64,000 nt of DNA from Muraenolepis orangiensis (taxonomy: Eukaryota; Chordata; Actinopteri; Gadiformes; Muraenolepididae). The translations under genes and the position numbers were made by a program. A model generated the notes under the pieces. The model was given only the letters and a program-made list of their open reading frames with translations, was not told the origin of the DNA and did not search any database. Positions within the stretch are counted from its first letter, which is position 1. Each line of letters opens with the position of its first letter. This document shows, piece by piece, positions 1-64,000 of this stretch. Location of the stretch: the NCBI GenBank assembly GCA_027704905.1, contig CM051013.1:9981973-10045972 (forward strand), written 5' to 3'.

Positions 1-169
1 GTTATTTGTTTCTTCTATCAGTTCGCGTTTTTAGTTCAAAGTCACACCTACTGGAATTGCGGCTTCTCAGGTTTTCCAACATCACCGGACCTCACTAACA
101 GTGTCGCGGACGTTGCCCGGTGTCTGGACGGTATACATACTCTCTGTAGGGGCGACACCACTTTGGGCC
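1..169 (+). other. kcnab2: Probable 5' leader of kcnab2 first exon
   Basis: The stretch before the MQVS start is moderately GC-rich. It is open in the kcnab2 frame from an ATG at 101, so translation could in principle begin 23 codons upstream. No TATA box or clear splice acceptor was identified. The transcription start is probably outside or at the edge of the window. Confidence 0.4.
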
Positions 170-23502
<23,333 letters not shown>

Positions 23503-24547
23503 ACCGGGACCTGGGTAGTTGTCACTCACCGCCTCACCCCACCCGGCACCCTCTGCTCGGGCATCCACAACTAACCGACCCCCGGGAGGCCGTTGCGCTC
23601 TGGAACAGCTACAGCCGTGAAGCAGGGCAGTGTGGGATAATAACGGCGTGGGATCACAAACAGGGGAAGCGCTCCCCGACCGCAGAGCACAACAGGCGTT
23701 TACCGATTAATAATCCGACACACGCGTGCGCAACGCGTGATACGTGACGTATGTATTTTACGCTTCTGCTTCTGTATAGCTTTTTTTGCTTTTTCGGCAT
23801 TTAACGCAAGAGTTCTTAGAGCACGCGTTGGGCTATTCCAGTAGTTTTGAGCCGGGAATCCCCCGTCTTGGAAAGAAGAAAAGAGTTCAATTAATGAGGA
23901 AAAGCGATAAAACTCTTTCCCCGCCCGGTTTTCCTCAGACGAACAATTGTTGAAGCACTTTATAAATGACCACTTTCTTTCACGAAGGCAGTTCCTAGCG
24001 TTAAGTTAGAAGCCAATAGACAATCAAGTAGTCTAGTCAAGTATAAAGCTCATTATGTGCTATGTTTTATTGTGCAAATAACCTCAATATATAAAAGGCA
24101 TGGCATTGCTTCTTCTACGCTTTTAACTTCCGTAACCAGGATGTCATGCTTCAGGGCTCCAACTTCAGACCAGTTCCATTTTAACAACACACACTTCCTA
24201 TTGCTGTGTTTAGTTTAGCTTTCTACTCCTCATTCTAGTTGCAATACGTGTCCTTCCCCTGTATATTAACCATACAGCCGTACATCTGCTGAACGACATC
24301 ATTTCCTCCCCGCTTACAGCCATCAGCCATCACAAGGCGCGCTGCAAAGATGCTGAGCTCCCCCGGAGCCTTTTCCATTGTTACTGAGACACAGTCTTTT
24401 TCAGCTATTGATCAATTCCTGTCAATTAAGCTAAGATAGCATATTGATCCCTGGACGGAAACTTCTGGAAACATCTGACGGTCTGCTACCGGCTACGCCT
24501 CCCAACAAAGATGGTTTTAAAGTGTTTTTTTAATTTAAAAAAGTATT

Positions 24548-24551
<4 letters not shown>

Positions 24552-24607
<56 letters not shown>
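24552..24607. repeat. (TA)n microsatellite
   Basis: About 28 TA units. They are self-complementary and likely to be length-variable. Confidence 0.95.
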
Positions 24608-24610
<3 letters not shown>

Positions 24611-25759
24611 AATTTCAGCATGCACAGCGCTTTCTGATATACTGTCTATTACTACTGTCTCAGAGTGTGTGCGTGCGTGCGTGCGCGCGCGCGCGTGTGC
24701 GTGCGTGCATGCGTGTGCGTACATGCGTATGTGTGACTTGAGGTTTACGCGAATGGCAACAAAAAACACAAATAATCCCTTTATATTCCGACACAAAGAC
24801 ACGCCTGCTGCCACACGCATGGAATATCACAGGGCTGAGTTTCGCTGTGTGTGAAGGGAACGGCCAAGCGATGATTCAGGAGACCTTCTCGAACATGATG
24901 ATGCTGTGACAGGACAGAAGTCTTTTTGGAAATGTGAAACTACAGCGCAGCATCTTTTCACGTCTCTTGACACGACAGTTGCCTGCATTATAGAAAAAAA
25001 AACTGTCAATGGTGTACTTTTTTTTCCTCCCAAGACTGGTGGTGATGGGGAGACAGAACAGTAGAACTGTTATCTGTTTTATGCCTGAACTAGTTTTGAA
25101 GGGGAGCTCTTGGTATCTTTGCACGTCTATAGATAGTCTCTTTGGATGAACTATAGTTTATCGTTGGTGTTCATTTTTTGGGTTTGTTTAAATTCAGATT
25201 CAGATTTCCACTAAAAAATGTGGATATTTTGCATACATTCAATTGATAATTGTTTATATCATGAATTTTTGGTGAAAAACGAATCATTCAGAAATCATAT
25301 TCTTAGAAAGAATGTAGTCCTAATTACACAACAATTATTTCCAAAACTTTGAACATCACTTCCAAAACTAAAAAAACCAACATCTGTCAGAGGTTTCTGC
25401 TGCACCTAGAACATAGAGTTGTTATGCAGCATAGATAGAACATAGCTTATTCATTCCAACATTCATACAAACCCAATCACGCACAATGAGCGGCGTTCAA
25501 GAACCCATGGTATTTTATACCCCGAGGGAGGGAATCTTTCCTTCTATTCCCTGTTGTGTTTTAGATATACAAGAGGACATAAACAAACACTACTGAACTT
25601 GTTTCCACGGTCAAGGAATGCTCTGCTCCAAACACAGATAGGCTACATATGCATCAAGAGGGTCTGTTTATAATACTTGTACATTTTGGATTTCGTAATT
25701 ATTATGTATTTTACAGATCTACATAGTCTCTCTCACTCCTCTCTCTCTATCTGTGTGTG

Positions 25760-25879
<120 letters not shown>

Positions 25880-26057
25880 TCTCTCTCCATATAGCTTGTT
25901 TTTTCCTTTTCCTTATGTTTTTGTATGTGTTCTTTTTCTTTATTTGCAAACGATGCAGTTATGAATTATTGTTGAGACTTTATTGTTACGTGTTAAGCTT
26001 GAGCAGTGGTTCAAGGAAATGTAAGAGAAACAAAAAATGTAAAATACGAAAAATAAA

Positions 26058-27572
26058 ATGAAAGATTGTCTAACTTTGCCACGCTTCCTTCAAATACTTA
26101 CTTGTGAGCCCAAAGTATGACATCAACACCGTAAGTATACAAATGTCCATATTGTACCCCTGTAAGCAAAGATCAACCACTCACCGACAAAGAGACCTGC
26201 CTGGGATGTGTTTCTTTAGAAACCAGTCCTAGAAGGAAAAGCCAGAGAGGAGAATATTGTTGATTTGTGCTGTTAAACAGGCCTCTGTCCCCGGGGGAGG
26301 CCAACGAAGAAGGGAAACCATCAAAGTACACGTGTCTTTGCAGTGAACATTTGACCCTTCTGTGCTGTTCGTTTCAAATTTGACAAACATGTCAAGTTTG
26401 TGTGTGTGTATTTACGTGTAACTTGAGTGTGTGTCACTTCTAAATTTAATAATAATGCTCCTGAAATATAGCGTGTGCGATAGCACACAAGTGTTATGGA
26501 CAGAGTTTAACTTTAAAAAAGAATGCATGCAGAGTCGATTTATAGATAAAACAAATAAGTACAGCTTATTATTCTGATGGTGGTCACAACCACCACTGGC
26601 GTGTGTTTTGAAATTGTATGGTTGTAATTCCTCAATCGTCCAGGCGAGGGCAGTGATCCGCCTCGACTTCATTATTGTTGACAGAAGAAAGTGTGTGTGC
26701 GTCTCGTCCATCTGTGACCAAACTAAACATTGTAAACCTGGTATGTCGTGACGACAACAAAATAACGAGCTATACATAAAATAATTATATGAATACATAA
26801 TGAATCCATAGAGATGTTTGTGTCATAGGACGTCGTATTAAGCAGTAAGTTCAAACATTAAGACAGCAGTGTTGGCGTGCTAGTTAGCCATCAGCTAATT
26901 AGTAGCTCCTTTCAACTTTAAAGTTATCAACTGTCACTAACTTTAAAGTTATTAACTCTAAGTCACTTTAAAGTTATTACCTCTAACTCACTTTAAAGGT
27001 TATTTACTCTCTAACTTCACACTTTTAGTCCCATGTTAGAGTGCAGTATGTTCCTTTCATCCCAGCTCTTTACAGAGTTCTCCATGTACCAAGGGTTTTT
27101 CTAGCGGAGCCTATATTCATATTTTAAGTTATATTAAACATGAAGCACATTGTCCCTCTTCTTCACCGACCAGAGCCCATTAACCCTTTTCATCGTCAGA
27201 GTTAACATTATCAGCCTAAACTGTACAGGTCAACGCTGTGTGATGATGAATGTGTGGTTGTGTTTGTTGTGTCGGGGAGAACGTTGAGGAGAAATATTAA
27301 TGTAACATGTCACTGTCTATTGAGATTTATTTATGTGTCTACTTTCTGTTAATTGTGTTATTTATCTCTTTAATTATATTACTGCCCTTTAGTTTCTGGC
27401 ACATTTCCCGTCTGGCAATATAAATGACATATATTCTTGACTCATGAGTCAAGGTGAACTTGTAGTGTTTTTTGTGTTTAAACAGACACACCATGTCTCC
27501 CATTATGCTCTGCTCCTCCCAGAGCCTTACCTCGTGTGTTTTGTCTCTAGTGGTTGACCTGTGACCTGTACC
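26058..27572. other. Intergenic, no gene seen
   Basis: Between kcnab2 and the emc3 relic. It includes a tandem repeat at 26912-27018 of about four units built on 'ctttaaagttatta(a/c)ctct'. No coding signal was recognised. Confidence 0.5.
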
Positions 27573-28860
27573 ATGGCAGCTGCCAAGCTGCTGCTGGACT
27601 CTAGTATCGGGGCGTGGGTGGTGCAGCGCATCGCCTTCATCACCTTCTTCATGTGTGTGCTGCGTGACCAGGTCAGCTAGCTGCTCCTCCACAGCCACCA
27701 GAAGATGGACCTGGAGCAGGTCTCTGACAGGTGACTGTTACTCTATCATCTCAACGTTGATATGAATGTGTAGTCTAGTGGTTAGGGAGTTCCACTCTCT
27801 GATAGTATTGTGTGCAAAATCATCAAATAATAATAATATAAAATATTACTATGTGTTAATAATTAGTATTCATTATTTTAGGTATACTATATATAATAAT
27901 TTATATTGCATTATGTATAGTTAACCTAGCATTATGTAGTTGAAGTATACTACTATTAATATCTTTTTATAAATATATATAAATTGTATTAGCAATGTAA
28001 TGAGTATTGACATATGGACCAGTATGACATTAAGTTATTGCTATATTAGTTAAAGTTATTGTATAATGGGTATATTTCTATCAATTTGCTTCCTGTGTGT
28101 AGCAACTGACCAATCACGGGTCATGCAGGACCAGAGAACCGGCGCTGCCATGGTGATGCCCCCTGAACCCAACAAGGATTTTAAGGTAAGGTGACACTTA
28201 ATCCCCTAAAGGTCAGTTATTTCTAACTTATTAGACTTATTTTGAATATTATAACGTAGTGATAAAGCATGTGTTAATAAAGGCGCTGTCACACCTTGAC
28301 GATTTAGCAAGCGTATGCCCGCCATATCAACATTTCTCAAAAATGCTGGCATACGTCGAATAAGTTATGGGTAAGTTTTGTATAAGTTAAGAGCGTTATG
28401 TATAGGTTATGTATATAAAAAATCTATATAAAAAAAATGTATAGTTCAGCGTATGCCAGCGTTTTAGACATTTTGATACGTTTGGCATACGCTGGCTAAA
28501 TCGTCAAGGTGTGACAGCGCCTTAAGTCAATAGAGGACCTTGTACCGAGTACTGCAATGGCTTTTATCTAATATTGTAGTACCTAGTAGTGTAGACGGTA
28601 GTACCTTGTGTTGTGCAATACCTTAAATCGTGTTAACAGTAGAACCTAGTGTTTAAGAGTTCGCTGCTCCAGTCAACCCTACAGCACTGGGTACTTCAAC
28701 ACTGCTTCCCTGTGTGTTTCAGATCATAGGGGGAGGCGCTGTTGTCCAGGAACCTTAACGTCTAGATCCTCTTCAACCAGGAGGTGGCAGTGCCTGTGAT
28801 GAGTAGCTGCATTTGTTGTGGTTTAGTGTTCCAATAAAGATGTTTTATTCTCTACAAAAA
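27573..28860 (+). pseudogene. emc3: emc3 (ER membrane complex subunit 3) unprocessed pseudogene
   Basis: Three exon-like pieces match EMC3. Piece 1 (27573-27730) has an ATG, then KLLLDSSIGAWVV, ITFFMCVLRDQVS, an in-frame TAG at 27678-27680, and continues LLLHSHQKMDLEQVSD to a GT donor; I recall the true EMC3 exon 1 ending at the same codon. Piece 2 (28103-28185) gives DQSRVMQDQRTGAAMVMPPE then PNKDFK between an AG acceptor and a GTAAGG donor. Piece 3 (from 28723) starts at an AG acceptor, keeps a trace of the WEAL segment (GEALL), then stops. AATAAA follows at 28833-28838. EMC3 is normally about 261 residues; the middle exons, with most transmembrane sequence, are missing. Retained splice sites show a DNA-level duplication, not a retrocopy. 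It should not make a functional insertase subunit. Confidence 0.8.
28280..28523. mobile_element. MITE-like element, PIF/Harbinger-type ends
   Basis: Terminal inverted repeats of about 75 bp; the outer 29 bp are perfect and begin AAGGCGCTGTCACACC. If the ends are taken as AGGCGC...GCGCCT, the flanks give a TAA target-site duplication on both sides. A TWA 3-bp duplication is characteristic of PIF/Harbinger. The centre is AT-rich and non-coding. It lies between pieces 2 and 3 of the emc3 relic. Confidence 0.75.
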
Positions 28861-31441
28861 AACCCTTTCTATCTCTCCCCCCCCCTCTCTGGGGGGGGGG
28901 GGGGGCTCTTTGCCCCTGGGCAGGGGTATATTTAACATCACATGATTTTGTTACATTAATTACGCGACATTGGACGGGACTCGAACCCTGGTCTCCAGAG
29001 CTGATAACCAACAGCTCTCTCCACTGCACCACGGAGATCCAGGTTAGGAACAGGTCCGAGGATATTAGATTAGATTTTCCAAAATAAATACATTACCAAA
29101 GAGCCCTACCTCAGTTGGACTTGAAGCCATACCGCCAGGGTTGATAGTCCCCAGCTCACGCCACTAGGCCACAAAGACACTGGCTATGACATGGCGGTTA
29201 TATTTGACATTACAATGCACATGGTATTGCTGAGTTTCCAAAAGTAAAAAGTTTCCATGAAACTGCCGTAATGGTACTTGAACCCAGACCTTCTGAGCCT
29301 TGAACCAACAGCTCTCTCGACTAGTGGTCAGATGTTATATTTGATATTGTAAACACTATTCATGACATGAATCATAATATGAAGACGCATGCCAGTTTTT
29401 CCACCTTCAGTTATCTTGTATATCAGCACTTTGATATACATTATCTGCCTAAAAAGCAACATATTTGAAATGACAATGTGGTGTTTGGCATTTCAAATAT
29501 AAAATCCAACCAGAATTTAAACACAATACGAGTGGTGCAGTGGAATGAGCAGTTGGTAGTCTGTTCACGACTTCCCAAATGGTTCTGTGTAACCAACAGA
29601 GTAAAAGAAAACCTTGAAAAACACACTCGAGTAGCTCCATCACATTTAATATTATATTTCGCAGTGACACTTACATAAAGGTACAAGCATGCAGGCCTAG
29701 TCGATACAATCTTAAAACGGTTCTCATTTGCATTTCATCTGTTCTACATTTTGGAGCCAAAAAGGACAATAAACACCAACAAAAACAAAAGCAGCAAAGA
29801 AATATAAAGTGCATGTCTTCACTCAAGGAAAAGTCCATCATCCACACTGCTTGGCACAACCCAAACCTCCGATTTACGTGCACCCACTGAAAGATTAATT
29901 TCAAGGCGTTTTCCATTAAGTTTTTAATTAGTTATTAAATAAAGCTGTATTGCTATCACGTAGGCCTAGTTGCATTCAAAGAAACTCCCAGATCAAATTT
30001 TGTAGATGGTCATGTCGAGGGTGCAAGGGATGTGGCCCCAAACCTTACAAAATAAAACATATCTCAACTACAAACAGATGATGTGAGTATTCAAAAGACT
30101 TGGATGGGCCATTTAAATTAATCTATATATATCATATACACTTGGGCTCGGGATTGTGGGCGAATCAATACAGCTCATCTTTACTACAACGCAAACTGTG
30201 ACCCTTTAAAACTTTGACTTGAAGGCTTCCGGAAAGGACAACCAGGTCACCCAAGGAACGCCGCAGTCCAGTCCCAGTGGATTCCGTCGTGCCGTCCCCA
30301 GATTTTCCCCAAACGCCGGGCAACACACCTGACCACAGGGCGTTGTGAATTGGTGATGTCATTAAGTGGCACCAATTTGAGCCAAACAGAAATAAGAATT
30401 GCAACCACCCGGTGTGCCATCACAAACAGTGCACTGTCCATGTGTCTTAGTGTACACATTTTTCAAGCAAGTACATTAATTACCATGGGTACATACGATA
30501 ATCGAGGCAAAAAGAAAATTCATAGTGGTACTTAAAAGGGCCCCTATTTGACCACCAGGTGAGTGTGACCAGCCATTGCAAGCCATTTCAAAAGTGTCAT
30601 GTGACTACCCTCTAGTCACCCCCACCTGGCTGAATGATGGATAGATAAGTGTACCAGTTGGTACAGTCCGCTGGGTAGGCAGGTAGACTGATCTAGTCAC
30701 AACTCACACCTGGTGGATAAATAGCGGCCTGTGAATGCCAATGCCAGGTGCCAACATTTCGGACATTTATATATCGTATATGCTCCTCGACAAATGTTCT
30801 CATTTGTACCGTGACTTTGCATACAGGCAGTACACGACCCCAACCTAATAAATACGATTGCATGTTCACTGTTCCTCTTTTAAGAAGCAGTGCAAAACCA
30901 AAACATTTACTCTCCTCCTCCTCTTCTTCTTCTTCTTCTTCCCTCCCCCCCCCCCAACAAAAAAGTCCCTTCCTAGTAACTGCCGGTACTTGGACGACCT
31001 GGCATGTCGGGCACAAAAAAATAAAAATAAAAATGTACAAAAACATGAATGAAAAAAAAAAAAAATCAACAATTCATGAAAACCAGTGAAGGACAGCAGG
31101 AGGTGGCAGTACATTTCCGTTTGATTTTTTAACGCGGGTGACAGCCGGCACCCTCCAAACCGAGAGGAAGACCAACGGATTGTAAAGCGGCAGCACGTGA
31201 GACGATTCATCTTAAAACTCACGTTTCAATTCAATATAACGGCGGGAAGGGAGGGTGGCGCGGTGGTGGCGGGGTGAACAAGAACCAACAACACAACCTC
31301 TAGTGTAAAGCACAACGTCACGGCAGCCTTCCCACAGCGCACTGCAGCCTTCTCCTCCTCCGGTTTGGTGCTGGAGTCTCTGTTTTTCCCCACGATGGGG
31401 GGGGGGGGGGCGGCGGTGGCTGTGGTAAATAGCTATTTTTT
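28861..31441. other. Intergenic / presumed mfn2 3' UTR
   Basis: No coding signal is present. The left part (28968-29330) holds tRNA-like SINE remnants. The right part, next to the mfn2 stop, must include the mfn2 3' UTR (minus strand). I could not place its polyadenylation site with confidence; ATTAAA-type candidates lie near 29645 and 29925. Confidence 0.4.
28968..29040 (-). repeat. tRNA-derived SINE head
   Basis: On the minus strand there is a perfect A-box match (TGGTGCAGTGG) and a perfect B-box match (GGTTCGAGTCC) at tRNA-like spacing. The acceptor stem does not pair, so this is a SINE head and not a tRNA gene. Confidence 0.6.
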
Positions 31442-44505
<13,064 letters not shown>

Positions 44506-47008
44506 GACACTGGAGGGAGAGACAGAGCAAGACAGACGGAGAGAAAGAGACACGAGAGACAGAAAGAGAGAGGCAGAAAGAAAAAGGAGCCAGAGAGACA
44601 GGAAGAGAGAGACTAAAATAAACATCAACACAGCAGCCTCGTCCATCCACCTTAGTACTGAGCACAATGCGAGTGAGTGGAGGGGAAGTCCTAGGGAAAC
44701 TAGTTGTCCTAGGGAAACACAATTGGAAGGCATCTGCCCATACTGGTATTGGAAACTGGCCTAATATAAGCACAGGATACAACATCAATATAAGAGAAAA
44801 TTACCAACAGGACGACTCAGTCAGTACCAACATTGTCATCTAAAATGGCCATACATTAAAATAAAAATGTAAAGTAGTAAATGAAGTACACCATATATAC
44901 ATACATACATACATATATATATATATAAATAAATGACAAAATAAAACTGCAAGTAGATGGTGATGTAATGTGTGTAAAGTTGTGTTTATCAACCATCTCC
45001 TGTTGACTCAAATAAAATAAAATAAAATCAAAGATTCCACTCTGAACAGAAGGTATGAGTCTGCTTGAAAAGCAAGGTGGCAGGAGCAGCCGCAGTAGTC
45101 CTGATGACAGAGGACAACACACATTCACAAGCCTCCCAGGGATGATTCTGGATCCCCGGGTCAAACAAACAGCTTGCCAGAGAGAGCCTGAATGCGTGCA
45201 AGGAGAGCTGGTCTTTGTTAAAGCCCCAGGAGAGAGAGAGACTGTGTGCTCTTGCTGGACAGCACACTAGGCCAATCAGTTTCACAGTATTGGACAAGAA
45301 CACCTTTAAAGAGTTGTGTAGGCTTTATTGTATATGATATATTTGCGTTTTAAAGCTGCCTTTGATTGTTATGCAAGGAAAATTGTGGCTAAAACAAATG
45401 ATTCATTAACATCCAACAACAGATTTTTTATGTTAATAAATAACTGTTAAGTCACTATCGCTGGATGAAGTTACACAATGGTGAATGAGCCTATGGCCAC
45501 ACTGATGAAAGCCCTTGCATTTGCAATATTATGAATGTTACCAACTGAAGACAAACAACTTCTTTGACCTGAAGCTTGGAGCACAGTTGTTAACCCTGGG
45601 ACGAAATGCCACACTGCTTCACGCCCCCATGTTCCACTGTACACAGGCCAGGAGACATGCTGCACTACCTCACAACCCTGCCAAATAACGGGCATACCGA
45701 GATCTCTGTCGTTCCTGGGACGAGTGACAAAGTGTCCAGTGTCCCCTCTGTAATATTAAGTTAGCATGAAACCATAACGCTACAAACAGATAGATCTAAA
45801 AGGTGTTTAACCACGCCAAGGGACAGCTTGCTTACAGAACCTTACACCTTATCACCCTTATCACATTTCACTGGCAGTTTCTAGTGAGCTTTACCTGCTT
45901 TATGTGGCACCACTAAAACCATATGCCAAAATACAGGCTTTATAGAAATATATTTATTCTTCATGATCTCATAACCATGGGGTAACATGTCAATAGTGCT
46001 GTCAATGAAGCACTACACATTATATAATACAATACTGGTTAAATATTGGGCTAAAGAATATTGACCAAAAGATCATTTTAAATGCAAGCAATTACAGTAC
46101 AATTCCGTTCCAACACACACACACACGAATGTATTGTCAGATAAGAACAAATACATGTCGAAATTGTCGAGCAAGAACAAAAATGCTATAGAAATAGTCA
46201 AGCAAAATACATGTCGATATTGTGTGACCGATGACGCACGACTGGAGGTGTACCGCACACAGGTACATTAGTCATGCCAGCCTCATCGGTGCATAACACA
46301 ATCCAACCAGACATGACTGGCTGGGGAGGTCATTTCTTTAAAAACAAAGCTTACCTTTCTTTTTTATGGTCAGCCCTTACACAAGAAAACCAAGAGGTGT
46401 TATCCGGTACGGGTAGACAGTGGACAGTGAGGGAGGCTGGGCAGTCTAACACAACGCAGACATTGCGAGCAGTCCCTCGTCCGCGCCAGATGACCTTTCA
46501 CACAATTCTCAGTTGGGCAGCTCTTTCAGACACTGTTGGGACTGAAGTTCTCCGTTCATTGAACCCCAGTAGATCTCAGGTAGTTCCACATTTACAAGTA
46601 GGAACAACCGAAATAAGAGACAACTGTCAAACTAAATGTCAAAAATCCGCTTGATGTCAACATGAGCGCCGGTTGGTATGAAGGGCACGCCGACACTGTC
46701 ACAAAGTAACTGAACTGTCATCTCCAAAACGATTACGAATGTATTCCTTCTGTCAGGGCTCAGTTTTGCGAGTCTATCTGCGATGTGACCACGTCAAAAC
46801 ACAACGAATTCGCCGTTGTTATTAGTATATGTAACCCGCTGGATCACTGAGACCTTCCGCAGACACAATGCCGGGCAGCAACGCTAACCAAAGCAAGCTA
46901 AGCTAACCGGTTAGCCGCCCGCCTCCTTTAAGCTACTTCCTGTCATCATCGCCAGTCAGCCGGTGACTAACTCGTCCCTCACAAAGGGATTGAGGACCCG
47001 TTGCTTAC

Positions 47009-47190
47009 CGTGGATGTGGAGAACTTGGTTCACACCCGTCCATGCATGGTGGTCCTTCCAGACACTTTACGTCTTTAGTTTAGGACGCGATGGATTCGGT
47101 GCAGTTATTTCACACACGCATGAGGACCACCATCCCAAGTGGAGAGGGCGTTCGCACGAACACGCTGGCGTTACGTTGACGTTACGTTTG
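47009..47190 (-). promoter_or_regulatory. mfn2: Candidate mfn2 5' noncoding exon and promoter region
   Basis: On the minus strand a strong donor (CACG|GTAAGC) ends an exon at 47009. The acceptor at 44509/44510 precedes the start codon, so at least one upstream noncoding exon is required. The 46.85-47.19 kb region is locally richer in CG than its flanks, as expected of a housekeeping promoter. A second donor-like site (AAAG|GTAAGC) lies at 46355. The upstream end is not defined. Confidence 0.5.
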
Positions 47191-47199
47191 CAGTGACTC

Positions 47200-48904
47200 G
47201 ATAGGCTAAGTAAAGACAAATAATAATGTGTGAATGACAAAAAAACGAAATCATTTAGCAAGTAACGGTATTATGTATTCAGCATAGACTGTGGTCTTCT
47301 TCTTCAGCCTGGCTGGCTCTGCTTCTTGGTCTTCTTCGTGTAGAAACGTTTTGACAGCTCTCTACGTGGGGTATGTCTGCAACCTACTGGACAGTGAGTG
47401 TAATGACACCCTGATCTCCATACAGTTTCAGCGTCCTTCGATATTCTTCATACCACATTGAAGCTCAGAGGAGTCACAACATGTTTCCCATTTGTCATTG
47501 CTATTATAAGGCTGCATACAAATATTATGTTGTAGGTATATGTATATCGAACGATTCAAAATAAATATTGGTTCAAATAATATATTGATTGGTAAGTCTG
47601 TGATCAATACAATTTGAGCATGTGCCAATTACAGATGCATGCAAGTATGTATTGAGTCCATGTTTTTGTCAAAAGCAAGGATGAGAAAGAGTTTGGGTTT
47701 AGATGTAAGTTCAGATTAGGATGTATTGTCATATTAAGAAAGCGATTATGATAGCTTTTTTTATTTTTTATATCAAATCAGAGTGTACAAATGTGTGTCA
47801 CTCCAGCCAGAAATAGAAGATTAGAAGTTTAAAGAAGTGACCTTCAGTATTGATATGGTTGCTTTTAACATGCACCTGTAGAAGCTTATACAGTCTGAAG
47901 ATTTAAAAAAGTTAATAGGAATGCACCGTTCATAAGATGACATTTTTTTTATTAACAATTCAGGGTGGTGGGGGGGGGGGACTTTATGTAAGAACAATAG
48001 TAAGAAGAATCTTGAAATGTTTAAGAACTTCACTTAACTCAGTGGATGTCTGGCAATGTCAGAGTCTAGGATGAAAAAGGAAAAATATCCGATTTCCAAA
48101 TCAAATCTTCCAAACGGGTCTCTGATATTGCACATGAATGTAACACGGATATCTGGCATATCTCATAACTTGTATAAAAAATAAATAAAGATATCTTGAC
48201 AGAATAACTTGCTCTGGACATTTGGAGTGTCTTTGTCTAATTGACAACAATACAGAATTCAAGAAATGATTTACTGCAATACTGAAAACGACTGTTGACC
48301 TTGTTATTAAACCCAAGATGTTTTCCTGAGAGAAATTTGGCAAACTTTGGTCTTGGAAATTCTAGGACACAAAACATATATACACACTCTGGGCTCATCA
48401 TTACTGCAGTTTCTTTTCAAGCATGAACACATTCACAGCCAATACTGGAGGGAGACAATTCTAAGCAAATCTAAGGCAACAGTGTAACCTTTGCCACTGA
48501 CACATACTGAGTGTAATGATACAGACTCATTTCAATGATGCCTTGCTTCTTCCTCTCTGTGACCTGTCTGTGACAGGTCACAGAGAGGTGTCTGTCTGTG
48601 ACCCTTACCAAAGCTACCTCTAACCTAAACTTAAAGATTTTGAACTGTTTGTACCTAAACTTAACCTTTAAAGGTAACAATTTCAAACTGTATAAGTGAA
48701 CTTAACCATCTCAACCAACCACCACTACTACTGTGGCACCTAAAAAATTGTGTCTGACGTTAAGAAAGTATATCTTGTTTTATCTTACTGCATCTCATCA
48801 TTTATCTACATCTAAACTTCAGTGTAATGGTGGGTATTAGCACCGGAACGGGAGAATTCTGCAGGGAGTTGCACCCGGTGCACGCGCTCTGCAAGCGGCT
48901 CAGC
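47200..48904. other. Intergenic mfn2-plod1, with plod1 3' UTR
   Basis: No coding signal. Minus-strand AATAAA motifs occur near 47950 and 47766 as possible plod1 polyadenylation signals. There is a perfect hairpin at 48552-48588. Confidence 0.4.
48552..48588. repeat. Perfect 17-bp hairpin, 3-nt loop
   Basis: Arms 48552-48568 and 48572-48588 ('cctctctgtgacctgtc') are exact reverse complements. It would lie in the plod1 3' UTR if that reaches this far (about 320 bp past the stop). Confidence 0.85.

Positions 48905-64000
<15,096 letters not shown>

Noticed and set aside
28968..29040. Possible tRNA gene
   Set aside because: A and B boxes are perfect, but the acceptor stem does not pair and the surroundings look like SINE debris.
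46274..46654. 126-codon plus-strand frame upstream of mfn2
   Set aside because: No homology is recognised and composition is that of non-coding DNA; it overlaps the putative mfn2 5' intron.

Overview
The window is from a vertebrate, almost certainly a teleost fish. It carries three intron-rich genes whose predicted proteins match vertebrate families closely. It also has tRNA-derived SINEs, a BEL/Pao LTR retrotransposon and an exceptional density of (GT)n, (CT)n and (TA)n microsatellites. That repeat load would suit a gadiform such as cod, but this is only a guess. No prokaryotic system, CRISPR array or rRNA gene was seen.

Layout. 1-26 kb, plus strand: kcnab2, the voltage-gated K+ channel beta-2 subunit, in 14 coding exons (170-23502). 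Its last intron holds an antisense BEL/Pao element (16487-22217) with an uninterrupted 1710-codon Gag-Pol frame. 27.5-28.9 kb, plus strand: a broken, intron-bearing copy of emc3. 31.4-47.2 kb, minus strand: mfn2 (mitofusin 2), with 17 coding exons, 758 residues and an intact frame, plus a likely 5' noncoding exon near 47.0-47.2 kb. 48.9-64.0 kb, minus strand: plod1 (lysyl hydroxylase 1), 16 coding exons in view and cut by the right window edge. The exon joins of all three genes were checked: every intron has a GT donor and an AG acceptor, and the reading phase is continuous throughout.

The genes do not form a pathway. kcnab2 encodes a cytosolic aldo-keto-reductase-like subunit of Kv1 channels, mfn2 an outer mitochondrial membrane fusion GTPase, and plod1 an ER collagen-modifying dioxygenase. 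mfn2 and plod1 are neighbours in human 1p36 as well, and human KCNAB2 is on the same chromosome arm, so this is partly conserved synteny. kcnab2 and mfn2 converge tail to tail, with the emc3 relic between them.

The most interesting points are these. The BEL/Pao frame begins inside a perfect 171-bp direct repeat and shows no primer-binding site next to it. Several splice acceptors abut long (GT)n or (CT)n tracts. Several near-perfect hairpins are present, two of them MITE-like. I found no convincing undescribed gene system.
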